Positions 6,438 through 14,637 of a stretch of 27,575 bases of DNA are shown here, piece by piece (position 1 is the stretch's first letter; each line of letters starts with the position of its first letter). The position numbers and the translations under genes were made by a program. The notes below the pieces were generated by a model, which made no database searches, had not been told where the DNA came from, and was given only the letters and a program-made list of their open reading frames with translations. This DNA comes from a virus, in the IMG/VR virus record IMGVR_UViG_3300025168_000515, positions 1 through 27,575 of that record; one strand, given 5' to 3'.

Positions 6438-9400
6438 ATGGCAGAACAAACTTTCAGATCTCCGGGATTCTTTGAGCGAGAGATTGATCTTACTCAGCGT
6501 ACTACAGAAATTGTAGGCACCCCGGCAGGAGTAATTGGAACTTCACAAAAAGGACCTGCGTTTGTTCCGGTAACCGTTGGTTCATTTGCTGACTTTGAAT
6601 CAAAATTTGGAACTCTAGATCCAGATAGATTTGGCCCTTATGCTGCAAATGAGTGGCTTAAAAATAGAACATCGCTAACTTACGTTAGAGTCTTAGGCGC
6701 AGGATCAAATTCCAGCACATCAGATATATCAGTTACACAAACAGCAGGAACAGTTAAAAACGCAGGGTTCTTACTTTCTGGTTCAAGGGCACACACAGAA
6801 GACGCAAGATATAACGGCGTCGTTCAGTTTTTAGGTGCAACACACGAAACAAGAACTGATGAGCCTACTGGATATCCTGTATTTACAGACAATAGCTCTA
6901 CAGATTCTACAGGAGGAATTAATCTATTACGTTCAGTTATTTTAACTGCGTCAGGTTCAAGATTACTTGTTTTAGATGCAAATCAATCATATACAGTTGA
7001 TAATGTATCAAATGACATTGCAACAATCAGTGCTTATGACGGAACTGCTGAGCAAGGAATATTTAAGCTTGTTCTTTCTTCTGCGATGGGATCATCATTT
7101 GGAAATGATGAGTCAAAAGCAGGACTTAGAATCTACACTGCTTCTCTTGATCCTTCAAGCCAACACTATGTTGGAAAAATACTAAATACAAGCCCAGATA
7201 GATTTGGAACAGAACAACATTTACTATATGCTGATTTACCTGTTGAATCTGAAATTGCAAGAGTAAAAGTTGCTGCAGGATCTGTGGCCGTGTTATCAGG
7301 TTCTGGTAACGTTGTGGGTTCTGGAGGCTTATCTGGTACACCCTTTACAGAGCTTTTTGGAAAGTTTAATACAAGGTACCAGACATCTAAATCTACTTCT
7401 TTCATATCGCAACCTTTTGGTGATTCAGAGTATGATCTTTTTCACTTTGAATCTCTTGATGACGGAATATCAGGAAATAAAAGAGTTAAGGTGTCGATAA
7501 CAAACTTAAGAAGATCAACAAATCCCAAAGATCTATATGGTACTTTTACAGTTTTGGTTAGAGACTATTACGATACAGACACAGATATTAGAATTCTAGA
7601 ACAGTATCCTTTGTGCACTTTAAATCCTGCTGATGGTGACTATGTTGGTACTAAAATTGGTGATTTAAGCGCAAAATATAATTTTGACGCAGAAACAGAA
7701 TCTGAGCGCAGGCTAAACGTAACAGGCAAAAGACCAAATAGATCTAGATACGTTAGAATTGTAATGAATGCTTCTGTTGAAGATGGCGATGTTCCTGCTC
7801 AAGCACTTCCTTTCGGATTTAGAGGCTTACCTGCAATAAAAACCACAACTTCTTTAACAGAAAATAGTTCATTTTTAGAAGGTGGAACATTAAACACATC
7901 AACGGGTGCCAGGCTCGGCTGTGTAGGTAGTAAAATTTTAACAGGATCAATTGTACCGCCCGTCCCAATGAGATTTAAAGCAACAAGAGGCGCAGTTTCA
8001 TCTTCTCCTTCTTTTGCAGGACACCCAGGTTTGCTTGAACTTGCAGATAATCGTATGTTTTTTGGCATAAAATTTGAAAGAGTACCTCTTGCAAGTGCAA
8101 TTACAAACCCTCTCTTGCAATCAAACGGTTCAGGAACTAGAAATAAATTACTTGACTCTTACTCTAAGCTATTAGGTATACAAAAGTCAGATGTTGTTGT
8201 TTCTGGTTCAAGTGCAGATTTAATTAACGATAATAAGTTTACTTTATCAAGAGTGGCACTTTCGAATAGACCTGCATCAGCAACACAAACACTAGACGAC
8301 GCTGTATCATTATCAACACAGTTAACTGGCTCTGTGTCTGATCATATGGTTGAGGCAGCGTACATAAGAAACGGTGTAATTGTTAAACCTAGATATACAA
8401 TTACAGACGGAACATTTAATAGATTAACCTTTGGAAGTTTAGCTGCTGCTAGATCTGCAACTGCATTTAATAAGTTTTCTGAATATATGAAGTTTACAAA
8501 TATGCTTTACGGTGGGTTTGACGGTCTTAACATATTAGACAGAGATCAAAGACTCATGAACGATAAGGCTTCAGATGCCGATTCAGGAGGAAAAGCAGCA
8601 GGCGGCGCAGACGGGTACATAAACCTTTCGTCTAACTCTTCGCCGGGTGCTGGAAAAGAAAACAACTCAATTAGCTCTTATAGAACTGCGATTTCAATAC
8701 TTACTGATCCTTTTGCTTCAAGAGTAAATATTGTCTCTATACCGGGAATTAGAAGCTCTTTTGTAACTGATCGTGCAATGGAAAAAACCAAAGAGTATTC
8801 TAAAGCGATATACTTGATGGACATTCCTGCTTACGATGATGATCTAAACAGACTTTATGACGATGCTACATCTAGACCAAACGTAAGAAAAACAACAGAA
8901 CAATTTGAGGCAAGAGCTCTTGATAATAACTACACAGCAACTTACTTTCCAGATGTAATTATTAATGACGAAATAAACGGAGATTCAGTAAACGTACCTG
9001 CGACAGTAGCAGCAATTGGTGCACTTGGGTTTAATGATAGAGTTGCTTTTCCTTGGTTCGCTCCTGCAGGATTTAATAGGGGTTCGCTAGACACTGTTTT
9101 AAATACTGAGGTGAGGCTCAACGCTGAAGATAGAAATGTTCTTTATGAATCAAGGATCAATCCAATTGCTTCTTTTCCTGATGGTGGCTTTGTAATTTTT
9201 GGACAAAAGACGCTTCAACAGGCTAAGTCTTCACTAGACAGAGTGAACGTTAGAAGAATGCTCTTAGAAGTAAAGAGAATCGTTTCTGATATTGCAAACG
9301 GTCTAATATTTGAACAAAATACCCCTGCGACAAGAGCAAGATTTATAAAACTTACAAAGCCAAAACTTGCAAGTATTCAGTCAAATCAAGGAATCGATTT

Positions 9401-9551
9401 ATTTAAGGTAGTAATGAACTCTTCTAACAATACCGCAGAAGATGCAGAGCAAAATAGACTTAATGGAAGGGTTATCTTAGTACCTACAAGAGCAGCAGAA
9501 TTTATTGCAATAGATTTCATTATTACCAATTCAGGCGTAAGTTTTGAATAA
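6438..9551 (+). CDS. 18: Tail sheath protein, T4 gp18-like (copy A)
   Basis: Encodes 1037 residues against 659 in T4. I use ATG 6438, with AGGAGA (6427-6432) upstream, rather than the adjacent TTG 6435. gp18 subunits form the contractile sheath around the tube. The N-terminal domain begins with REIDLT and continues through GTPAGVIGTSQKGPAFVP and YVRVLGAG. The C-terminal domain has PWFAPAGFNRG (around residue 872), GQKTL and LDRVNVRR (around 933), the conserved tube-proximal region of contractile sheaths. The extra length lies in the middle, probably as surface-exposed insertions. A second, clearly paralogous sheath gene begins 27 bases after its stop. Confidence 0.95.
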   Translation: MAEQTFRSPGFFEREIDLTQRTTEIVGTPAGVIGTSQKGPAFVPVTVGSFADFESKFGTLDPDRFGPYAANEWLKNRTSLTYVRVLGAGSNSSTSDISVTQTAGTVKNAGFLLSGSRAHTEDARYNGVVQFLGATHETRTDEPTGYPVFTDNSSTDSTGGINLLRSVILTASGSRLLVLDANQSYTVDNVSNDIATISAYDGTAEQGIFKLVLSSAMGSSFGNDESKAGLRIYTASLDPSSQHYVGKILNTSPDRFGTEQHLLYADLPVESEIARVKVAAGSVAVLSGSGNVVGSGGLSGTPFTELFGKFNTRYQTSKSTSFISQPFGDSEYDLFHFESLDDGISGNKRVKVSITNLRRSTNPKDLYGTFTVLVRDYYDTDTDIRILEQYPLCTLNPADGDYVGTKIGDLSAKYNFDAETESERRLNVTGKRPNRSRYVRIVMNASVEDGDVPAQALPFGFRGLPAIKTTTSLTENSSFLEGGTLNTSTGARLGCVGSKILTGSIVPPVPMRFKATRGAVSSSPSFAGHPGLLELADNRMFFGIKFERVPLASAITNPLLQSNGSGTRNKLLDSYSKLLGIQKSDVVVSGSSADLINDNKFTLSRVALSNRPASATQTLDDAVSLSTQLTGSVSDHMVEAAYIRNGVIVKPRYTITDGTFNRLTFGSLAAARSATAFNKFSEYMKFTNMLYGGFDGLNILDRDQRLMNDKASDADSGGKAAGGADGYINLSSNSSPGAGKENNSISSYRTAISILTDPFASRVNIVSIPGIRSSFVTDRAMEKTKEYSKAIYLMDIPAYDDDLNRLYDDATSRPNVRKTTEQFEARALDNNYTATYFPDVIINDEINGDSVNVPATVAAIGALGFNDRVAFPWFAPAGFNRGSLDTVLNTEVRLNAEDRNVLYESRINPIASFPDGGFVIFGQKTLQQAKSSLDRVNVRRMLLEVKRIVSDIANGLIFEQNTPATRARFIKLTKPKLASIQSNQGIDLFKVVMNSSNNTAEDAEQNRLNGRVILVPTRAAEFIAIDFIITNSGVSFE

Positions 9552-9578
9552 TTATAGTATGATATACGGAGAAACTAA

Positions 9579-12500
9579 ATGGCAGAACTAACTTTTAAAT
9601 CAGCAGGTGTAAGCACAAGAGAGATAGATCTTTCTGGCCCAACCCCTACTGGCCCTACAGGTGTACCAGCTGGAATTGTTGGCACGTCGGTTGAAGGGCC
9701 TGCTTTTGTACCACTTACATTTGCAAATTACGGAGAGTTTAAACTAGCATACGGTGCATCAGATGGATCTAAGTTTGGTCCAATTGCTGTAAATCAATGG
9801 CTAAAAAATGCTCAAGCAGTTACATATGTGAGAGTCTTAGGCGCAGGCGATGGAAAGAAAAGAAGCTCTGCTACAGGAAATGTTACAAATGCAGGGTTTG
9901 TAGCGGGTGCTTCTCAAGTTCAAGATAATGGAATAGTAGGAAACAACGTATATGCAAATGCAGGCGGAGATGGCCACGGAAGAGCGTATTTCCTAGGGTG
10001 TTTTATGTCTGAATCTGCAGGAAGCACAATTTTTTCTGATGCTGGTATTCAAAGCACAAATCAGACAAAAGTAAAGTCAGTCGCTGGATTCAAGGCTGTT
10101 GCACACTTAACAGGCGCGATTGTTGTAGAAAATACAACAGGTCTTAAAAGAGCATACCACTTTCACTCTGCTGCAAACGGAACTGCGGCACCAGCAACTA
10201 CTGCCCTTCCATCAGGTGTATTTATTAAAACAGACGGAGTTGCAGTTAATACAATTGCTTCTTCTTTTATATCACAGCTTGCAGATACCGACTCTCACTC
10301 AGGTACAATAACCGGTGGAACAAATGCGTCTTTAGCTCACTTCACTCAGTCGCTAGGTGGCATTTTTGGTAATACACTAATTTCTTATATTGACACAGGT
10401 GTGGCTGCATCAGCAGCAGCTAAAGTAACTTCACTAAGTAGAGATACACAGTTTAGATCAGGTTCAACAGCAGGCGGTGCAGTTCCTATTCTTAGAGGGG
10501 TCTTGCTTGCACCTAGTGGTGTAGTTCTTTCGCTTAGTGGAAATCTTGGAGGAACAAATACATCACCTGCTTCAACAGCAAATTCTTCAACAGTCAGAGG
10601 TTTTACTTCAGGTTCAATTAAGTTAACAGCAGGCGCACAAGATTTTGTACTCTTTATGAACGGTTATAAAGGTACAACTTCAAACCCAACTGCAATAACA
10701 GCTTCTTTCGATATGACTGCAAATAATTACTTTGCAAACGTCTTGAATACAGACCCTCTAAAAACTGAAGAAAAGGGTCACTTTCTTTATGGTTCATACG
10801 ATATTTATCCGACACTTGCAGTTGTAACAGGTGCAGACTCTGTTAGACCGGGCGCCTATTTGAAAGATGAAGAACCAGCTGCTATGATCCTTACTTCATC
10901 GCAAGCTAGAGTTGCAGCTGCAACAGGGGCACCTTCATCAACCGTTCCGGTTTATGAGTCTTTTGAAGATAGATTTAACTCAGCTAAATCTCCATACGTA
11001 ACTTCTCAAGGATTTGGTGCATCGCCTTATGACTTATTTAGAGTAAAAGCTCTTTCAGACGGAGCAGGGCTTTCAACAACATTTAAAGTTTCAATAGAAA
11101 ACATTGTCAAATCAAATTCAGATTCTGACCTTTACGGTACTTTTGATCTTCTTGTAAGAAAATTTGATGATACTGATGATGAACGTGTTGTTTTAGAGTC
11201 TTTTAGAGGGCTTTCTTTGGATCCTGGTTCTAGTAGATATGTTGCTAGGGCAATTGGAGATCAAGAAATACTTTTTAATTTTGACAATGACGCAGAATCT
11301 CAAAAAATTGTTGTTGACGGAACACACACTGTTAGATCAAGATATATTAGAGTTCAAATGTCTAATGCAATGAAAAAGAAAGAAGTACCTGATGAGGCAC
11401 TTCCTGTCGGGTTTAGAGGGCCCAACCACTTAGTTACATCTGGTTCTTTATTAAACTTTGTTCCTGTACCAGATTCAGTCAGTTCAGCTGCTATTCATAG
11501 AAGAATAATAGAACCTCCTTTCCCATACAGAATAAGTATTGCGCAAGGAACTGGGCTTAGCAAGCGTTCTGATGCAAATCTATACTGGGGTATGCAACCT
11601 AATAGAAGAGAAACAATTGCAACACCAAACGCAAACACTCCAATTGATGAGTCACTAAAGACATTTGTTAAGTACTTTCCAGACCATAGAAAAGATTCAA
11701 TTAATTTTTCTGTAGGTGGAAATGCAGGTGTGGCAGATCAAAATGGCACTGTGTTAGACAGCGACAGGTTTAACAATAACAGATTTTCATTAGAAAAAAT
11801 TCAAGTTAGAACTGGATCAAATACTTTTGCAGATCCGGAATACTGGCTTAGTGCATCTTATGTTAGGAATGGTGTAATAGCTGCAAACGCTACGAAGAAA
11901 ACAAGAGGCCTTACAGTAGATGACTTTGATATTGTAGGTAACAGAAAATATCTAAAATTTACACTGCCTCTTCAAGGCGGCTTTGACGGTGTAGATATTT
12001 TTAACAAAGACAAGCGTGACTTAACAAACAATGCTGCAAAGCGTGAAATAGATGATGAAACAAATCAAGGCGGCACAGCAGGATCAACAATTTCAGCTTA
12101 TAGAAAAGCTGTTGATATAATGGCTTCGACGTCAGACGTTGATATTCAGCTGCTTTCAGTTCCTGGAATAAGACACTCAGCTGTATCAGATTATGCAATT
12201 GATGCAATGGAAAATAGGTTTGATGCAATGTTGATTATGGACATTGAAGAAAGAGACCAGTTTAACACGGTTATTACTTCTTCAATTCAAAATCCACATG
12301 TTGCAAATACAGTTACGTCATTTAAGAATCGCGCACTCGACTCATCTTTTGCTGCTGCTTACTTTCCTGACGTGACAATTGAAGACCCGGATACAAGAGC
12401 GCTTGTTTCTGTGCCACCTTCAGTTGTTACAATTGGTGCTTACTCACTCAATGACAGAGTTGGTCATCCTTGGTTTGCGCCTGCAGGATTTACAAGAGGC

Positions 12501-12965
12501 GCTCTAAACACCGTAGAAAGTACAAACGTCAGCCTTAACAGGACAAACTTAGATGATCTTTATGATGCTGATATTAACCCTCTGGCGCAATATCCTGGAA
12601 GACCTCTTTCAATATGGGGCCAGAAGACACTACTTGCAGCAAACTCTGCGCTTGACAGAGTAAATGTTAGAAGGCTGTTAATTGATGTTCGTAGAAAAGT
12701 TCGAGGAGTTGCAAATACACTTCTCTTTGAACCTAACAGAACAGAAACACTTGATAGATTCTCAAACCTTGTTAATCCAATTTTGCAGTCTGTTCAAGAT
12801 GGTCAGGGTGTTGATAGATTCAAAGTAATTATTGATACAACTACTACAACACAGGCAGATGTTGAGAACAATACAATTAGAGGAAAGATCTTCCTTCAAC
12901 CTACAAGATCAATCGAATTCGTTGCACTAGACTTTGTTGTCACAAATGCTGGAACAACTATCTAG
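9579..12965 (+). CDS. 18: Tail sheath protein, T4 gp18-like (copy B, paralogue)
   Basis: Encodes 1128 residues, starting at ATG 9579 behind ACGGAGA. It shares with copy A the start (REIDLS), VPAGIVGTSVEGPAFVP, YVRVLGAG, the C-terminal HPWFAPAGFTRG (about residue 964), GQKTL, LDRVNVRR (about 1024) and the closing strands (PTRSIEFVALDFVVTNAGT). The middle differs strongly in sequence and length, with more Thr/Ser/Ala/Gly-rich blocks at about residues 90-330. Both copies keep the tube-contacting core and neither is disrupted, so both are probably made. They may co-assemble, occupy different parts of the tail, or one may carry host- or environment-facing decoration. Confidence 0.95.
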   Translation: MAELTFKSAGVSTREIDLSGPTPTGPTGVPAGIVGTSVEGPAFVPLTFANYGEFKLAYGASDGSKFGPIAVNQWLKNAQAVTYVRVLGAGDGKKRSSATGNVTNAGFVAGASQVQDNGIVGNNVYANAGGDGHGRAYFLGCFMSESAGSTIFSDAGIQSTNQTKVKSVAGFKAVAHLTGAIVVENTTGLKRAYHFHSAANGTAAPATTALPSGVFIKTDGVAVNTIASSFISQLADTDSHSGTITGGTNASLAHFTQSLGGIFGNTLISYIDTGVAASAAAKVTSLSRDTQFRSGSTAGGAVPILRGVLLAPSGVVLSLSGNLGGTNTSPASTANSSTVRGFTSGSIKLTAGAQDFVLFMNGYKGTTSNPTAITASFDMTANNYFANVLNTDPLKTEEKGHFLYGSYDIYPTLAVVTGADSVRPGAYLKDEEPAAMILTSSQARVAAATGAPSSTVPVYESFEDRFNSAKSPYVTSQGFGASPYDLFRVKALSDGAGLSTTFKVSIENIVKSNSDSDLYGTFDLLVRKFDDTDDERVVLESFRGLSLDPGSSRYVARAIGDQEILFNFDNDAESQKIVVDGTHTVRSRYIRVQMSNAMKKKEVPDEALPVGFRGPNHLVTSGSLLNFVPVPDSVSSAAIHRRIIEPPFPYRISIAQGTGLSKRSDANLYWGMQPNRRETIATPNANTPIDESLKTFVKYFPDHRKDSINFSVGGNAGVADQNGTVLDSDRFNNNRFSLEKIQVRTGSNTFADPEYWLSASYVRNGVIAANATKKTRGLTVDDFDIVGNRKYLKFTLPLQGGFDGVDIFNKDKRDLTNNAAKREIDDETNQGGTAGSTISAYRKAVDIMASTSDVDIQLLSVPGIRHSAVSDYAIDAMENRFDAMLIMDIEERDQFNTVITSSIQNPHVANTVTSFKNRALDSSFAAAYFPDVTIEDPDTRALVSVPPSVVTIGAYSLNDRVGHPWFAPAGFTRGALNTVESTNVSLNRTNLDDLYDADINPLAQYPGRPLSIWGQKTLLAANSALDRVNVRRLLIDVRRKVRGVANTLLFEPNRTETLDRFSNLVNPILQSVQDGQGVDRFKVIIDTTTTTQADVENNTIRGKIFLQPTRSIEFVALDFVVTNAGTTI

Positions 12966-12973
12966 AAAACCTA

Positions 12974-12982
12974 TATATATTA
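12974..12982 (+). promoter_or_regulatory. Candidate late promoter box TATATATTA before the tail tube gene
   Basis: This nonamer is identical to the one upstream of gene 13 (3314-3322). It lies 14 bases before the tube start at 12997 and just upstream of its GAGGAG ribosome binding site, so a transcript starting here would have a very short leader. The distance makes a promoter uncertain. Confidence 0.22.
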
Positions 12983-12996
12983 TTGAGGAGTTATAA

Positions 12997-13485
12997 ATGG
13001 CAGAAACACTATCAGTCACAGATATGTTACCAAACAAATTTGAGCCGAAAAGAAATTACCGGTGGGTACTTGCAATTGAAGGAATTGATTCGTTCTTAGT
13101 TGCAAAGGCAAACAGACCGTCAATTACTTTAACAGACAAGAAAATTGATTTTATAAACAGCTATCGCAGAGTAGCTGGAAAGCTTGAGTTTGGTGATTTA
13201 TCTGTAACACTTCACGATCCCATAGCTCCTTCAGGCGCACAGCAAGTAATGGAATGGATTAGAACTCATTACGAATCAGTTTCAGGTAGAGCTGGGTATG
13301 CAGATTTCTACAAGAGAGATATTCAGCTAAAAATGCTTGACCCAATTGGTACAGTTATTGAACTTTGGGATGTAAAAGGCTGTTTAATAACAAATACAAA
13401 CTTTCAATCACTTGACTACGGAAGCGATGATATTCAAATGATTGATCTTACAATAAAGTTTGACAACTGCGTTCTACAATTCTGA
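12997..13485 (+). CDS. 19: Tail tube protein, T4 gp19-like
   Basis: Encodes 162 residues, practically the same as T4 gp19 (163). ATG 12997 is preceded by GAGGAG. It forms the inner tube of the tail that conducts DNA. Family features are the N-terminal FEPKRNYRWVLAIEGID strand pair, the ANRPSI segment, the LEFGDLSVTLHDP block and the closing strands WDVKGCLITNTNF and LTIKFDNCVLQF. It directly follows the sheath genes, as in T4. A strong hairpin terminator follows (13512-13544), as expected for a protein needed in more copies than the downstream assembly and baseplate proteins. Confidence 0.95.
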   Translation: MAETLSVTDMLPNKFEPKRNYRWVLAIEGIDSFLVAKANRPSITLTDKKIDFINSYRRVAGKLEFGDLSVTLHDPIAPSGAQQVMEWIRTHYESVSGRAGYADFYKRDIQLKMLDPIGTVIELWDVKGCLITNTNFQSLDYGSDDIQMIDLTIKFDNCVLQF

Positions 13486-13511
13486 TTTAAAATAAGTTTT
13501 ACTGTCTTATT

Positions 13512-13544
13512 AAGCGATCGTATATTTATTACGATCGCTTTTTT
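13512..13544 (+). terminator. Strong rho-independent terminator between tail tube and chaperone genes
   Basis: AAGCGATCGTA (13512-13522) pairs perfectly over 11 bases with TACGATCGCTT (13530-13540) across a seven-base loop, and six T (13539-13544) follow. The next gene's GGAG (13547-13550) begins directly afterwards. Downstream genes must therefore rely on read-through or on promoters not visible here. Confidence 0.85.
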
Positions 13545-13555
13545 ATGGAGTAAAT

Positions 13556-14386
13556 ATGTCTAAGACAGAATTAATGGGCGCGACACCTGAAGGTGTCTCA
13601 CGTCAAAATGTGATGAAAGAAGAGTTTGGGTGGGAGGTGCCCGTTGAAGCTATTCCGCTTCCATCTCGTGGTTCACTATACGATCCTAATTCTATTTTAT
13701 ACAATAGAGATACTTTAAAAATAAAGTCTATGACTGCACATGAAGAAGATATACTTGCTTCTCCTGCTTTTCATAAAGATGGCTCTGTAATAACTCAACT
13801 AATTAAGTCTTGCTTGACAGATAAGTCAATAGATCCGGACCAGCTAATATTAGGTGATAGAATATCACTTATGGTAGGTATAAGAGTTACTGGCTATGGC
13901 CCTTCTTATAATGCTTCTTCAACCTGTCAAAGCTGTGGCCACTTAAATAAGTTTGAAGCAGATCTTTCTGCTTTAGAAATTAATAGATTAAAAATAGAAC
14001 CTGTATCACCAGGTAGGAATGAGTTTGAATTTAGCCTTCCTGTTACAAAGAAAAAAGTTACTTTTAAATACTTAACGGGAGGAGAAGATAGATTAAGAAA
14101 TCAAACTTTAAAAAATCAATCAAAAGTGTTAGGTCTTAAAATTGACAACAGTATTACTTCTTACCTTGAAAGCACTATAATATCAGTAGACGGAATTAGA
14201 GATAGATTGAAGATAAAGCATTTTATTCATAATATGCCTGCTTTTGATTCAAAAAAATTAAGGTCATTTATTGTAGATAACGAGCCAGGCATTAACATGT
14301 CTCATAGTCTTACTTGCGAAAGTTGTGGTGCAAGTAGTGATGTTTCTCTCCCCATAACTTCCGAGTTTTTTTGGCCCAGTACATAA
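13556..14386 (+). CDS. 26: gp26/T4_baseplate-family protein; N-terminal part of a candidate frameshifted tail assembly chaperone
   Basis: The zero-frame product is 276 residues. The sequence LPSRGSLYD (35-43), the helical region ending in ILGDRISLMVGIRVTGYG and the following STCQSCGH are typical of the T4_baseplate family that includes gp26. C124-x2-C127 and C254-x2-C257 probably bind one zinc ion. The frame ends in FFWPST. Between 14358 and 14386 it overlaps an open +1/-2 frame that continues to 14609 and contains seven consecutive T at 14366-14372. Its position between tail tube and tape measure is where most tailed phages place a tail assembly chaperone made in two forms by programmed frameshifting. 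Start ATG 13556 follows TGGAG immediately after the terminator. Confidence 0.88.
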   Translation: MSKTELMGATPEGVSRQNVMKEEFGWEVPVEAIPLPSRGSLYDPNSILYNRDTLKIKSMTAHEEDILASPAFHKDGSVITQLIKSCLTDKSIDPDQLILGDRISLMVGIRVTGYGPSYNASSTCQSCGHLNKFEADLSALEINRLKIEPVSPGRNEFEFSLPVTKKKVTFKYLTGGEDRLRNQTLKNQSKVLGLKIDNSITSYLESTIISVDGIRDRLKIKHFIHNMPAFDSKKLRSFIVDNEPGINMSHSLTCESCGASSDVSLPITSEFFWPST

Positions 14387-14609
14387 CTGGAGAGAAGCAT
14401 TCTTAGAAGAATGCTTCCTGCTTCAGATGCACTTGGGTATGTCATACACAGAGTTGCGAAGATTACCAGTTAGATACAGAACTTGGTATATAAAAAGATT
14501 GTCTAAGCATTTTGAAGATAAAAGAAAATCAATAGATAAAACACCCGATAGCGCTTCAAGTCAAGGATCATTTGACAAGTTTGAGAAAATGGTTAATCAA
14601 AAATTGTAA
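14358..14609 (+). CDS. Frameshifted C-terminal extension of the tail assembly chaperone candidate
   Basis: This frame is open from 14358 and has no good start: ATG 14427 and ATG 14442 both lack ribosome binding sites. Translated from the slip site it reads FGPVHNWREAFLEECFLLQ and then MHLGMSYTELRRLPVRYRTWYIKRLSK. This looks like the C-terminal helical domain of tail assembly chaperone T-type extensions, with a Trp, an acidic helix, a LPVRYR turn and a basic helix. Joining gene 26 by a +1 shift (skipping T14372) gives about 350 residues; a -2 shift on the same T run gives one residue more. The conserved-looking sequence begins before ATG 14427, which argues strongly that the segment is reached by shifting. 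The shift itself is inferred. Confidence 0.75.
   Translation, partial: LPSFFGPVHNWREAFLEECFLLQMHLGMSYTELRRLPVRYRTWYIKRLSKHFEDKRKSIDKTPDSASSQGSFDKFEKMVNQKL
14366..14372 (+). other. Candidate programmed frameshift (slip) site, seven T
   Basis: The zero-frame codons are GAG TTT TTT TGG CCC; the extension frame reads TTT GGC CCA. The two frames are open together only from 14358 to 14386, bounded by TAA in the extension frame at 14355-14357 and TAA in the zero frame at 14384-14386. The T run is the only homopolymer in that window. The shift required is +1 or -2, not the common -1. Confidence 0.65.
14394..14417 (+). other. Stem-loop downstream of the slip site, possible frameshift stimulator
   Basis: GAAGCATTCT (14394-14403) pairs perfectly with AGAATGCTTC (14408-14417) around a four-base loop TAGA. 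It begins 21 bases after the T run, inside the extension reading frame. There is no T run after it, so it is not a terminator. The distance is longer than for classical -1 stimulators. Confidence 0.5.
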
Positions 14610-14637
14610 ATAAGCCTATTTAATCATAGGAGAAGAA

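Noticed and set aside
14427-14609. An independent small gene starting at ATG 14427
   Set aside because: There is no ribosome binding site, and the conserved-looking helical domain begins upstream of this ATG in the same frame, so a frameshifted extension explains it better.
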